Shown one piece after another: positions 21,482 to 33,583 of a stretch of 64,000 nucleotides of DNA. Positions within the stretch are counted from its first letter, which is position 1. Each line of letters opens with the position of its first letter. A model generated the notes under the pieces. It was not told the DNA's origin. It did not search any database and was given only the letters and a program-made list of their open reading frames with translations. The position numbers and the translations under genes are program-made. Source of the stretch: Uranotaenia lowii (Eukaryota > Arthropoda > Insecta > Diptera > Culicidae); assembly GCF_029784155.1 (NCBI RefSeq), contig NC_073692.1, positions 241,137,756 through 241,201,755 on the forward strand, read 5' to 3'.

Positions 21482-23800
21482 AACTAGGGTAACGGACTTA
21501 TTTTGGACCGGGTACATATTTTGGACCACCTTTTAGCTTTTTGCCAATATTTCTCTCATAAATCATGTTATTCATAAAAATTTTGAACAAATATAGTTAA
21601 AGCTACTTCTTATGATTCTAATCACATCTAAAATTTCATTTAAATAAGCTGTTAACGGAGAGAAAATTGAAAATTAAGTTTTGATTTTTCACAGTCGGAC
21701 CGAATCAGGGCCATTTCAGGAGGACGTGCCATTATTGGAGCCAACTTTCAAGAGGTTTGCTGCATACCTGTGATGAATTTTACAAATACAAACATGTTCA
21801 CAGCTATGATAAAACACGTGAAAACTATTTTGCAAGCTCGAAAAAGCAAAATAACTGGTTTTAATAGTAATTTGACCCATGTCGAAAATAGGTCCTACTT
21901 TATTCCTTAGGTACTTATTTTGGACCACTCACCATAACCTGGGCATTTAACTTGATGTTAAATGTTCATGAACGTAATAAGACGTTGTACGACGATATGA
22001 AAGAATTATGTGTAGGAAATAAGGTTAGGCGTATGATAGCGACAGAAAGTAAGCGTTTTCGTCTATACATCTTCTATTAACAGTTCAATATTTGAAGAGT
22101 AATTTGAATCCTTTATACCCATAACGGGTAACATTTAGATACACTTATGTGGGAGTAAACATTCCTGTTTACTCAAATGTTTGGTAAACCGCATGAGCGT
22201 GTAAGGAAAGAAATTCATTCTGTTAAGCAATTTTGCAAGTGAAAGTTGTGTTTTGTTTATTTGTGAAATTTATAGTAGTGCAAGTTTTCCAAAGTGATTG
22301 GAGTCACTACATTATGCACACTATTTCAATCACTCATTATGAATAAAATTTGAAATGTAAGCATGATTTTATTCAATCAGCTCCAATCAGCACCAAACTC
22401 GCCATTAGACGAGGTTCACTTTAATCGGCACAAAACCAAGTCAATCATAGTTTTAACTTACTTTTAGTGCACTATGCTTCGAATCACGTGAATCTAACAA
22501 TCTATAGCAATGGCAACTGTTTGATAAGCAGTTGGGAAAAGCTACAGCTTAAAAAAGCCCCAAATCATGAAAACTTGCACTTGCACCAATTTTTTATTAA
22601 GTCATTGTTTTTTATGCTTCATAAAAATTGTTGAAAGTTTGGTCTAAAAGTTTCAACCACTTAGGATTGCCAGCAAAATGAGTGCATTCAGGAATGATTT
22701 TCGAGGAAAAAAACTTGGGTAGGTAGAATAAACGAAAAATAAAACTCGTCTAAAGGAGGGGTTTGGAAAAAAACGACAACAATTCGGCAAATATGCAACG
22801 AGTTTAATTTTTGTAAAATTGAAATATCTCAGTGAATATTAGAATAATTTTATCAAATTACATATCCAATTATAGCTATATATTTCAAAACTAGGGAAAA
22901 GGTGGTTGGAATGTGCAATTTTAAGAAGCGATAAAGTACTAAAAATCTAGTTTTTTGGGCCCCTGTAGTTATGCAATTAAAAAAAACTGTTGGAATTTTT
23001 CCAACGATAAATTTTATTCTAGAACAAAGTAAGTATCAACTTAAAACTGAATTTTTGTGAAAAAAAAAATCTGGCTTTTAGATGGCTAAGAAGATAGCAT
23101 AAATCTCGCACATTTTTATCTTTTTGAATCTATCTACAGAACTGAAGCCAAACCAAATCCACTAAGGTTTTGATAGTCAAAATGCATCAATTGATGTCGC
23201 GAAGTTCATGATGTCAGACTTTCTCAACTTATCATTGGGTCGCCCGAAGGAGATCTGCGTTCTGAAAATTGAGCCTAAAGATAAGCCAACTGACCAGTAT
23301 TGAACACTGCAGAACAAATTTCGTCAAGATTTCAGTGTGCTGTCAGAATTTTCATAACATTTAGTGTGTTCTATATAACAGGAATTTTACTGTTTTCATT
23401 CTTATCGAACAAACAAAACTTGACTTGTCGATAACAATAAGAAAAGACAAAATTATTTGAATAATTCGCATAATTGCGCATCAATCGCTGTCGAAATATA
23501 GCAAAATTTAGAAGAAAAAAACTTATTAAGTTTAAGGGTGGTCCAAAATAGGTCCAAAGGGTGGTCCAAAATAGAAACCTGGTGGTCCAAAATACTGACC
23601 ACAGTAATGATTGAAGAAACGTGTTTTTAGGCTTAAATCTTGTTACATTGCAACAAACGACGATGTGTTTCGATAGAAAAAGCCTTGATCTTCGTTATGA
23701 ACGGATAAAGCAGCCGAAAATTGTAACATATGCTTATTTATTCCAGAAAATTTCATAGCCACTTTCCAAAGCGGTCCAAAATAGGTCCGTTACCCTAGTT
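21482..23800. mobile_element. 2.3-kb TIR element with TATTTTGGACC motifs
   Basis: The ends AACTAGGGTAACGGACTTAT (left) and inverse AACTAGGGTAACGGACCTAT (right, to 23800) match apart from one base and continue into TTTTGGACC. The motif GGTCCAAAATA or its inverse recurs at least three times near each end (21509-21530, 21905, 23535-23600), the subterminal pattern of a transposase-binding region. No transposase-like frame is present, so it is non-autonomous. Superfamily is not determined and no unambiguous target duplication is visible. Confidence 0.75.
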
Positions 23801-23814
23801 AGTAGGACTAGAAT

Positions 23815-24700
23815 ACCGTAAACCGCGGTTATTTTGATCAGCGTAGTCTTATTTTTGTGAAATTATATCAAATGTACTCTTTTTTTGTTAAAAGACAATT
23901 GATCAGAAAAACCAACGTAAATATTCCTTCCTTTTTATAAAGTTGTTTCACATCTTATGCAAAAACTAGGAAAGGAATAGACACAGCTCATAACAAATTA
24001 CTTTAACATTTTGTTTTAATGAACATGCAGTCGTTATAAACAGTGAGCGCGATAAGCGCCTTTGAGTATGCAAACAGTAATCAATATGCACATAATATAG
24101 GTATAGTACAAGAATATTTTAAAAGAAAATTTAGAGCTCCGGTTATTCGAGCAATCATTTTTATTCAAAATCCATGTAAACGTGTTTTATCATTGCGATA
24201 TATTCTTTAGCCAAAACATTTACGTCTGTTGCAAGTTTAAAGTCTAAATTGCCAGAAACTTCGATTAAATAGATAAATAAAATCCATGTAAGAACCGAGC
24301 TATGCACCTGGATGATATGCAATACCAGAGCAAAAGGGTTTTATCAATGTATTTCGTCATTTAACCGAGGTGGTCTCTTCCCCGACTACCTCGGGTAAGC
24401 TGTACATTCTATTGCATACCATCCGGGCGCAAAGCTCGATAATATATGGATCTTGTGTCAACCTGATGGCAAGGATAACGAGGTAGCTCAGAAAATTAGT
24501 GCTCGGATAAGCAGGGTTCTACTGTTCAACGTTTGTCTTTACTTTTTGGTTAAATGATCTCAATGTACTCTTTTGATGTTGCGGAATATGGTAACCCTAC
24601 ATTAGTGGCTATAACTAAATGTTTGTTACAAACCAGATTTCATGTCTCGGGGTAACTTTGATCATTATGGTTTTTACGTATCTCAACATCTTAAAATTAT
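23815..24700. other. Probable MITE-derived DNA with a ~135-bp hairpin
   Basis: At 24299-24437 the sequence GCTATGCACCTGGATGATAT pairs imperfectly with the inverse of GGTATGCAAT...CATCCGGGCGC, forming a foldback of about 135 bp. Flanking motifs TACCGTAAACCGCGG (23815) and CTCGGGGTAACTTTGATC (about 24647) resemble MITE termini, but I could not pair them into one element. Confidence 0.35.
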
Positions 24701-25617
24701 TGTTTTGATGCCAATTAGCACAGAAGGCTTAAAATATCAAGTCTAGAAATTTTTTGTTTTGACTTATTTGAATTTTTCAACGTTTTGTTTAAAAAACAAA
24801 TAGGTATACTCAAAAGATGGACGTTGTTGCTGCATACATTTAGGACCGAAAATTATAAACATTTCTCATTTTTTGGCCTCAAAAACAAATGAATATTTTC
24901 ATGCAATTCTCTATGTCCTCCCTCTGTTTTATTCAAACTCAACCAATTGATAGAGTTTTTAGCCATTTGTTCTTATACAGACTTACTCATAGAAAATGTG
25001 TGTTTTTTTTAAATATCCAAATATTATCATTTAATGACCATAAAAATAAACCATATGCTTTTAAATGCTATCATTTTATCAGGAGAGGTGTTTTGTGAGT
25101 CTATGCAAAAAAAAACAGACATTTTTAAACTTTAACACTACATTATAAGTAATAAATAAATAGAAATTTTTTTTCAGATATTTTTACTTTAGACTTAGTT
25201 AATGATGATTATCAAAAAAAATTTCATGTTGATTAAATTAACCTCGGTTTTCGGTACCTTTAAACGGTTTTTTACGTTTGAAAGCTTCGGGCAAATTTTC
25301 GTCACAGAATCTGTGTCACAGAGCACAGAATTTTGAAAATAATAGGTAACAGATTTTAAAGACTTTTTCAATTTCGTACGTATTTTCAAAACTAGAATTT
25401 TCAACATCAATATAGATTATGGATTTATAGCATTGAATTGGAAAAAAATATAAGATTGGTAATGTTCATTGGTTTATGTTCAAGTGAAATATAAAAAAGA
25501 TAATATCAGAGTTTTTAGGTAAAATCACAGAAAGTCGAATTTTGTTTCGCTAAGATACAGAATCTTTTTATAATGTCTTTTTGTGATAAAATTTGGATTT
25601 GTTACAAAAAAAAAGAT
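24701..25617. other. AT-rich stretch, nothing recognised
   Basis: The short frames here are rich in F, I, K and N and lack any motif. Confidence 0.4.
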
Positions 25618-25969
25618 TACCGTCAAGCAAAACTTTTCAACTTCAATGGCTTCTAAAAACTTAATGTCCACAGATAATCATTTCGATTGTATGTCAAAAG
25701 TTTTAAGGTTGATGGGATATCGAATTGACGTAGTCAGAAAAAATATTTGTCTCACCAGTTGTTTTGAAATTTTCAAAAACATGCCATTTTCACCTTAGTA
25801 ATAAAAGGGGGTAAGGGCAACAAACGTAGTTTTTATCGCGAAAATGAATGTAAACGAATGAAAATCTATAGTGTTTGGTATATTTATGATGTCATAACGC
25901 ATACAGCACGAATTTCAGTAATTTTTGGTTTTGTTCTAATTGAATTTTGCATTTTTTTTCTGTTTAACA

Positions 25970-27352
25970 TAGGGTTGCCATCCGTCCCGCAAAAGCGGGA
26001 CATGTCCCGCTTTTTTAGAAAATGTCCCGCCGTCCCGCTTTTTTCTCAAAATGCCCCGCTTTTTTCTGAGAAAACTTATGTAGTAGACTCAACCCTCTCT
26101 GATTCTACCACTTCAAAATAGTTGATCCGTGCTTGATGAAAACCCCTTCTTTTAAAATCTCTCCTCGATAATTTTGAACTCCTGTAATTTTTTTATAATC
26201 TTCTTTTATCTATTTATGATTTTGAGAACTAGAAATGTTCTTACTTAAAGAAGATGACATTCACCGATAAGTCTGTAAAAATTAAATAGGTTACACTTTT
26301 ATGAAGTTTTACTGACTTACACTGAAAAAACCTTTTTAGCCTCAATTCAAATTTATTGGTTCAACACAGATAATCATTCAAATATGATGATCTTTTGTTT
26401 TTTTTTTTCAAATTAGCAGTATTTTTCAAAGTTTATATAAGACTAGATAACTCGGTTAGTTTTTAGCATTTAAGGTTGCCAGAATATTTACCAGGCATAT
26501 CCGGACCGGGCGAAACCCGGAAATTTTACCTTAAACCTGCCAAAATCTGGGCATCTGATTTCAAAATTTTCAACGCAAAATTCTGGCGATATTCGGATAA
26601 ATTTGATCAAAACCACGGAATTATTCAAATAAAAATCGAAAAAAAATCATTTAAAAATATATGTATTTTTACATCAAAACACATCAGCAGATTTTTAATA
26701 GAATTTTAGGCAATTCATAATTATTTGCTTAAAACAAAGAGGTTTTTGGACGCAAAATTTAAAGGATATATAATAACACAATTTAAGTTTTTTTTGCTCA
26801 GTTTTGGAAATAAAGCTAATAAATCTGTACAAAATCCAGGCTTTTTTCTACCAAATCCAGGCAACCGAACCGCACCGAACTTTTTCTAAATTTTGTGTCA
26901 AATATCCGGGCAAGTCATGGAAAAACTGGGCAAACTGGCAAGCTTTTCATAGCATCACTATAACAATTTGGTTCAGTTAAGCGTTCTTTGAGAACGTTTT
27001 AGCGATGTTAATATTTTTCGATCGAAGAAAATATTCTAAAATTTGCTTCCAAAGAATAATGGCTTCAGATGATTCTCCGGAATCCTAGCGGATTCCCTTT
27101 AATGTAAAGCTTAAAAAATTTTCAAATTTCGGAATTAATAGAACCACTACCGAAAGATAAAAAAACTATTTTCAATCAAACAATGAATGAATGGACGAAT
27201 TAAATTAAGTAAAAAAATACGGCTGTATAAAGGAATGGTCGAAAAAAATAAGGTTTTTAAGAGTTTCCAAAATGTCCCGCTTTTTTCTGCGATGTCCCGC
27301 TTTTTTTTTCGTGAAATGTCCCGCTTTTTTCTAAAAGTATCTGGTAAGCCTA
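25970..27352. mobile_element. Non-autonomous hAT-type element with 8-bp target duplication
   Basis: GTTTAACA occurs immediately before (25962-25969) and after (27353-27360). Termini are TAGGGTTGCCATCC and, inverted, TAGGCTTACCAGATAC. TGTCCCGCTTTTTT is repeated several times just inside both ends. The 8-bp duplication and these ends fit the hAT superfamily. No transposase frame is present. It carries a further insertion at about 26471-26943. Confidence 0.8.
26471..26943. mobile_element. Small TIR element nested in the hAT-type element
   Basis: The left end AAGGTTGCCAGAATATTTAC and the right end near 26920-26943 (inverse GCTTGCCAGTTTGCCCAG) form imperfect inverted termini, with CATATCCGG and its inverse just inside. 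It is about 470 bp and non-coding. The target duplication is not clear. Confidence 0.5.
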
Positions 27353-27959
27353 GTTTAACATGATTTTCTAAAGACAAAGCAAAAGGATGCTGCATACATT
27401 TAGGGGTAAAAATACTACAAAGAAATCTACTAGCTGAAATAATGAAAATTAGTGTTCGTATGGATGAAATTTTGAAATTTATAAACGCGTGATGCAAGAT
27501 AATCATATTTCAGCATATGGAAATGAGATTCAAAAGGTGAATTTTTGATTTGCATTTTGATGCATTTTAGCCCAGACTGGAAACTGAATTTTAAAAATAT
27601 TAATTAATAAAAAAAACGGCGATTGTCCGAGAAAAATATTTTTACACCAACAGTGTTGGTATACGATAATAGAAGCAATATAAAGTTTTTAGGATATACT
27701 GGATAAAGTTTTTGACGGCATAGGAAAATGTAAAAATATGTACATCAATAGATTAGGCAATAGCTCTATTTTTTAAATTTTCTATGAGAATTAAAAATTT
27801 AAAAACCTTTCACACGATGTGAGAAACTATGTCATGATCATTTTGTTATCATTAAATGATAACTTCATTACATTATATTAAATTAAAAATTTAATAAGTA
27901 GCGTGGTATTAAAATGTTACATCTAGCCCTGCTGTTGCATGATGCCCCGTTTAACAGTA

Positions 27960-28445
27960 TTTTTTTTCTAGTTCCTATATCAAAACCTTAAAACTGATTA
28001 GGAACGCAACGCAGCTGTTAATTTAGAAAAAAGACTATAAGCTTATTTGGAAAACCTAGAAATCGTGTTTGTTTTTTTTTGTATTAAAAATTTCATAAAA
28101 AATTTCCATTACTATTAAATGTATGCAGCATCATTATGAATTTTCAAATAAAAGCCTTGGTGGCTTAAAATCATTTTTTTTTTTAAACTTCCAGGTTTTA
28201 CGAAAAAGGACCTTCTTCGAAAAAAAAAATAATAAAGTGATCAAGGCTACCCCAATTTACAGTTATTCAAAAAACGACATTTTGGGACCGTGAGTTAAAA
28301 TAAAATGTTTTAAAATTTATCAAAACTCAATCCAAACCACATGCCAATCTTTAGATTGATTTGAAGGCATTATAAACTTAATTTTTGGCTCAGGTCAAAT
28401 TGAAAATAATTATTAAACATCGAACTAATTTAATAAACATTGAAA
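27960..28445. other. AT-rich stretch, nothing recognised
   Basis: No gene or repeat boundary is supported. Confidence 0.4.
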
Positions 28446-29030
28446 TTAATTGGACAATTATTTGAACTTTGTTCCAAAAATTTATCAAAATGTGACTTAA
28501 AGATCTTTTTTCTTCAGTTTCAAATGTTTCTCATAAAAAAATACAATATGAATATTTATTCCAATAAGTAGTATAATGTGAAATAACAATATCATATTTA
28601 TATTTACTATATTTATCTTCTGAATGGATTCTCATCATTGCTTAGTGAAGAATTACGAATATTTATAGAATAACTAATTTTTATTAAATAATTTTCTGAT
28701 AAAAAGAGCCCAAAAAAGTGCTTTTATATAAAAATTAGAAAATTGCGCCTTAAAGTATGCAGTTACTATAAAGTAGTAGTCAAGCTTTTGAAATTCTTTT
28801 TATCTGACACTTTTAAACTGTCAAATGAGAACTTATACGTCCAAAAATATTCAATGGACCTTTATCTTTTAGATTGTGTTTGATTTTTGCCTCGGCTCAG
28901 GGCATCCTGAACAAAGGATAAAGTCTCCTTTAATAAAGTATCATGTCTCAATATCACCATTTTTTTCGTCACACGAAAATGCTTCTAGCTCATCTACGAG
29001 TTTATGTTTTTCTCTAAATTATGAAGCATA

Positions 29031-29714
29031 CTCGCTAATTTTGAAATACTCAGAGCCCGACTCCATTTTACTCAGACATCGCCTTTTCTATGGCGCAGCC
29101 GTCGCTTGATCTAAAACGACTCAGTTTTCCCGAGTAACGGCTACTCAGACGACATGAAAATTGGCACTCAGCGAATTCGAGTGCTTGTAGGCGACAACTG
29201 AGTAAAGTTGGATCAGTTTGTGCGAGGCAGTCGACTTTGTTTGTTTTCGACAACAAAGAATTGGGAAATTTTTATGGTAAATGAACATTTTTAACGTTAA
29301 TCTCATAGTACTAACATGATTTTGATTATTTTACAGGGAATTGCGATAATTTCTTAACGAATCCGAGGTGCATCAAACATCCGTCGGGGGGAAAATGAAA
29401 TGGATTAACAAAACGGATTTTTTTTTTCGAATAAAGATTTTTCACATTAAATATTTTGACTTGTTTTCCATTGCATCAACAAATCCACCATTCTTTCCAA
29501 CAATTGTACAGAGTTTTACCTTTCCAGTATAAAAAATCCGGTCAAAAACCGTTCCGAAATCGTTCACGCATTCTGAGTAACCCTGACTCAGAAGTCGCGA
29601 AAAGGGCAGTTAGTCAGTTCTGAGTAAAGGCCGTTTAGTCAGAACTGAGTAAGTGCGGTTTTGGCGACAACTGAGTAACCGTCACTCTGAACTGAGTAGC
29701 TGAAAGTTAGCGAG
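29031..29714 (+). mobile_element. TA-flanked MITE with CTGAGTAA subterminal repeats
   Basis: The termini CTCGCTAATTTT and, inverted, CTCGCTAACTTT are flanked by TA at 29029-29030 and 29715-29716. Comparison with copy B shows the empty site precisely, which confirms the ends. ACTCAG/CTGAGT motifs recur many times within 150 bases of each end. The middle contains an intron-like segment. Confidence 0.8.
29277..29336 (+). other. Apparent 60-bp intron inside the MITE
   Basis: The donor ATG|GTAAAT, a perfect TACTAAC branch-point motif at 29309-29315 (22 bases before the acceptor), and TTTTACAG|G at 29336 together give a complete, typically sized dipteran intron. The flanking exon sequence is not clearly coding. 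An AATAAA follows at about 29431, so a spliced, polyadenylated transcript is conceivable. Confidence 0.5.
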
Positions 29715-29829
29715 TATAAATTTGAAATTACACGCTGTCAGAAAATGCAAAAGACGGCGAATTGCTGGATTTTTCCAAAAAGATAGATCGAAAATACGAA
29801 AACGGGATTAAGTATCCTCATACTCCCCT

Positions 29830-32131
29830 AATTAGTGGAAATGCAATAATGTTTGAACCAAAAGTTGCAAAAATATAAATTTATATCAGATACATAAATA
29901 TTCAGCTTGACAGAAGTTTGTTCAATTCTCACTTTTGTCATCTAAGTCGTTTTTTGTAATGTCTATTATCTTGTCAATCGTGTCATTTTGTCATTTTGAA
30001 ACATTCCACATTAAAAAAAAATAAGATTAATTTTAAATTTTTGTAACTTCATCAGTTTTGTTATGTTATCTAATTTAAAACTTTATGTATTTTTGTTATT
30101 TTGCGGTTTTGCGTTTTTGCATTTGTGTGTATTCTTTTTTTAGCTATTTAAGAAAGGATCGACAGGTTCTCAAAATAACAAGTTTTTAATGCTTAATGCG
30201 TTTTTTATTAATTTATTATTTATGTGAAGTTTTTTTTTGACCACACATGTGGAAAATAATTGAAACATCAATTTGTGATACTTCAAAATCAATAAAACAT
30301 TCTGTTTGAACGCATTCGAAAAACAAATCAATCACAGAAAGATGATTTCGGCCAAAGATTTTATTTCGAATAGCACCAGATCTCGACTTTTTATGCATTT
30401 TTAAGTAAGTTAGCATCAAAATTATATTTTCATAGTAAATTTATAGGGCGATAAAACGAAACTTTGAGTGCTTTGAAGACTCGTTAATCAAGTCCTGTTC
30501 GGGCAGACCATTTCGGATGGTAAAAATAAGATCTTTCTTGTCTATACTAGTGAAACCTCTGAAAATAACCTTACACTTTTTGGCTCCCTAGTTCTTTATA
30601 CACTAATCTACCTAAACTATAACAAAATGGCAACACTTTATAATGAAATATAGCAAAAGTTGAAGGAGTTTTGAAGAATAAACTGAAATAAATACTTGAA
30701 TTCAATGTGACCAACATGCAAGAGATTGATCAAGTCCCTTTGAACTGAAATTTAGCACAGGCCTGTGTTTGGGCCAACCAACAAAAATGTCACAAAAATT
30801 TCGGTTTTACCGTGTTCCTCTTCGGAAACAAAGGTGATAAACAGCTATTTGCTGACAATGATCAGCTCGTGTAAACCAGGATAACTGAACGAAATTTGCT
30901 CGAGTCAGCTATAACTTCAAACATCCTCTTGAAATCGATTCTCCCAAGAGCTCCGCGCAAAAAAAGAAAAAAAATCGCTAACTGCCGCGCTCAGAAAGAT
31001 GAAAGCGATTGTGTAAGAAAGAAGTGAAAGGCTTCGACGATTTTCCCATCCACAGCAAAAATGAGCTGGAAAACGAACCCGGAAAATGCCGTAAATATTT
31101 GCCTATCGATTTTTCTGTCTTCAGCTTTATTTTACGCCAATTCCGTAAACCTCCCGCAGCCTTTTCAAGCCTCCGAATTTTTGCTTCGAGCAAGGTTAAA
31201 AAAGGATCACACCAAGCCTACATACACACACAACCACGCGTGTACACACACACATACACACAATCTCATAGGTAAGCAACGTGGGTATCACACTTTGCCT
31301 TCCAGGTGATTTTCTGGTTTTGGGAGGCTGCACATCGAGGGCGTTTTTGTGTGGGCGGGTGTGTTCTTGTGTGTAAGTGTGACACATTCAAAAGAGCATA
31401 AAGAACACTAAAGGTGAATTTATCTTCCTGGAAGTAGAGTTCTTAGCCATGGGTTTTCGTTGTCTCCGCATTTCCTTCAAGGGAATTTCCTTGCTACTGC
31501 TCGAGGCTGAGGAAAAATTCCTTTCAGATACCAGTGTCATAGACTCTAGCTTCTGACAACTTATTGGAATTCATTTTTTAACTTGCTCAGACAAAAGACG
31601 GTGGATCACAATTCCGTATCAAATTCAATGTAACCATGACCATGACCTTTGTTTTTTTCTCGAAGTGAAAAAAAGATTTATGACATGTGCTTCACAAAGA
31701 AATTCTTCATTTTTTCAAATAAATCCATAATTTCATGATAATTTCATACCTTTTGATCTCATGATCAATCTATAATCTATTAATTTGTATAGTCGAAACC
31801 TAGGCGCGGCAAATAGAAATTCTCTGCAGCATGTTATTACATTTCGACAAAAAACTGAGCAGTTAATGAAAAGAGAAGTAATCGTTTAAGATAAAATTCA
31901 TGCCAGAACCAAACAAAATCAATAAAACTATTGTTTTATGTAGGCATGCTCAGTTTGATGAAGTTTGCAAACCTGTTCAATGAAAAACTTTTTTAAAGAC
32001 TTACACAACGTTTTTATAACGATTATTTTCAAGAAACAAAATTTGCTACCTTCTTACTTGCACTGGTCGGTGATTGAATTAGACCAATTTGACATTTGAG
32101 CGTTTTTTTTAAATTATTTTCTTTTTTCCAG
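29830..32131. other. Mostly AT-rich DNA; possible host exon near 30960-31270
   Basis: A less AT-rich segment around 30960-31270 holds a (CA)n-type microsatellite (about 31225-31262) and ends in CTCATAG|GTAAGC, a good splice donor. It might be a 5' non-coding exon of a host gene. No start codon context or protein motif supports coding. The rest shows nothing. Confidence 0.25.
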
Positions 32132-32139
32132 CTTCAGGG
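32132..32139 (+). repeat. 8-bp target-site duplication CTTCAGGG, left copy
   Basis: Repeated at 39205-39212 at the far end of the hAT-type element. Confidence 0.85.
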
Positions 32140-33583
32140 CAGGGGTGTCAGGTGTCCTGATTTATCAGGATTTGTCCTGATTTTCGAGAAGCCGCACACA
32201 GGAGTATTTCACCCAAAAACCTGCCCAAAAGTCAAAATTTAAAAATGAACTATTTCTATGATTTTTATGTATATTTGCTTCTTGAATACATTTTACACCA
32301 TGCACCAGTCATTTTTTTTCAATATTAATATTTTTACCAGCAGTAGCGGCTGTCGGAACTTCAATATTTCTATTAACTGGAATTTTACAACAAACCGTAT
32401 AGCAATCGCGTCACAGTTCAACATGTGATTACTAGTTTTAGAAGTGACTTAACGACAAATTTTGAAAAGGAGAATTTAAATGAATGTTAGAATGTTATAT
32501 TTGAGGATCAGTGGTTGCAAAAAAGTAATTTGGGTACTGTATATGTAGCTTTCAAAAACTATGTATTTTGTTTGTAGTTTTCAAAGCTTGTTTTTGCAAA
32601 ATAAGTATTTTTGATTATGTTCACAGCAAGTCCCAGCAACAAATTTAACATCATGTAAAAATTTATAACTTCATGAACCATATACCGAAGAAAAAACTTC
32701 CGCATACTTCCGCACTCGAAATATATTTATTGTTTATTTTGAAAAATTGGTCTTCCTTTTCGTAAAATCCTATCAATGCGCCATGTTTATTTTAATCGGT
32801 TCCTCAAAATAAAAAATAGTTTTTCAAAATAACGTTAAAAATTGATTGTTTGTGCTTATTGCAAATAATTTATAAACTTAATTACTATACATTTTTATTG
32901 ATGTTAATCTCGTGAACATGTATAAAAGTCGCTGTGTTGTTTTTGAATTTTTGAAAGTTATACACTATTTTTTTTTTAAATGTTAACAAAGAGAACACTT
33001 GGATTTTAGTTATGGGTTGAACATCGAGAATTTTTTTCAAATTAATTTGAAAATTTTTGTTTGCAAAATGAACGTTCATTTTCAGAGCTCAGCTGTTTAG
33101 AATAATCGAGATCGCTCTATAGAAGCATATCTTATATTTTAGAGAAAAGGCTCATTGAAATTTCACGCGAAGAAAAACGCATAAAGCTCCATAAAATCGT
33201 GCCTATGGATGTTTTAGGCTATGCAGCACAAATGAGAATAGGGTAGCAGGATAAACGCATGCTTCAAGAAGAATCAAAAAAGTATCTAGACACCTGGCAA
33301 AGCGGCTGAATTACAGAATCTTTTTGAAGACCATTACATAGAAAAATTACAAAAATTTGTTAATGCAAACCTGAATAGAAATCAGTACAACTAAGTGGTG
33401 TGAAAACAAGGGGATTTTCATTAGAATAATTTTATGATATTTGTATTATTCAATCGGAAGATAGTATTTGTTTATTGTTTATTGTTTATTAGAGTAAAAT
33501 CAACGGATCATATGTAGATCCTAATGATAACTTAATAGTAATTACAATACAAGATAAAAATTAACATAAAAATTAACACAGGT

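Larger units (their letters stand above)
25618..27959 (+). mobile_element. MITE, TACCGTCAA family, split by a hAT-type insertion
   Basis: The left end TACCGTCAAGCAAAAC and the right end (inverse TACTGTTAAACGGGGC) are those of the element at 7613-8582. Removing the 1383-bp insert and one copy of its 8-bp duplication leaves 951 bp, against 970 bp for the intact copy. Orientation relative to 7613 is reversed in the interior. Confidence 0.75.
28446..29829 (-). mobile_element. ATACTTGATCC family member (copy D), interrupted by a MITE
   Basis: Read on the minus strand from 29829, AGGGGAGTATGAGGATACTT leads into a sequence parallel to copy B (10910-11871). The match resumes beyond the 29031-29714 insertion at the expected position, and continues to about 28446, where the second terminus is missing. 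Confidence 0.6.

Noticed and set aside
26471..26943. Assigning the nested element to hAT with an 8-bp duplication
   Set aside because: TAGCAT occurs near both ends but not directly at them, so the target duplication is not demonstrated.
31196..31387. Histidine/threonine or cysteine/valine repeat proteins near 31.2 kb
   Set aside because: They are translations of a CA microsatellite on each strand.
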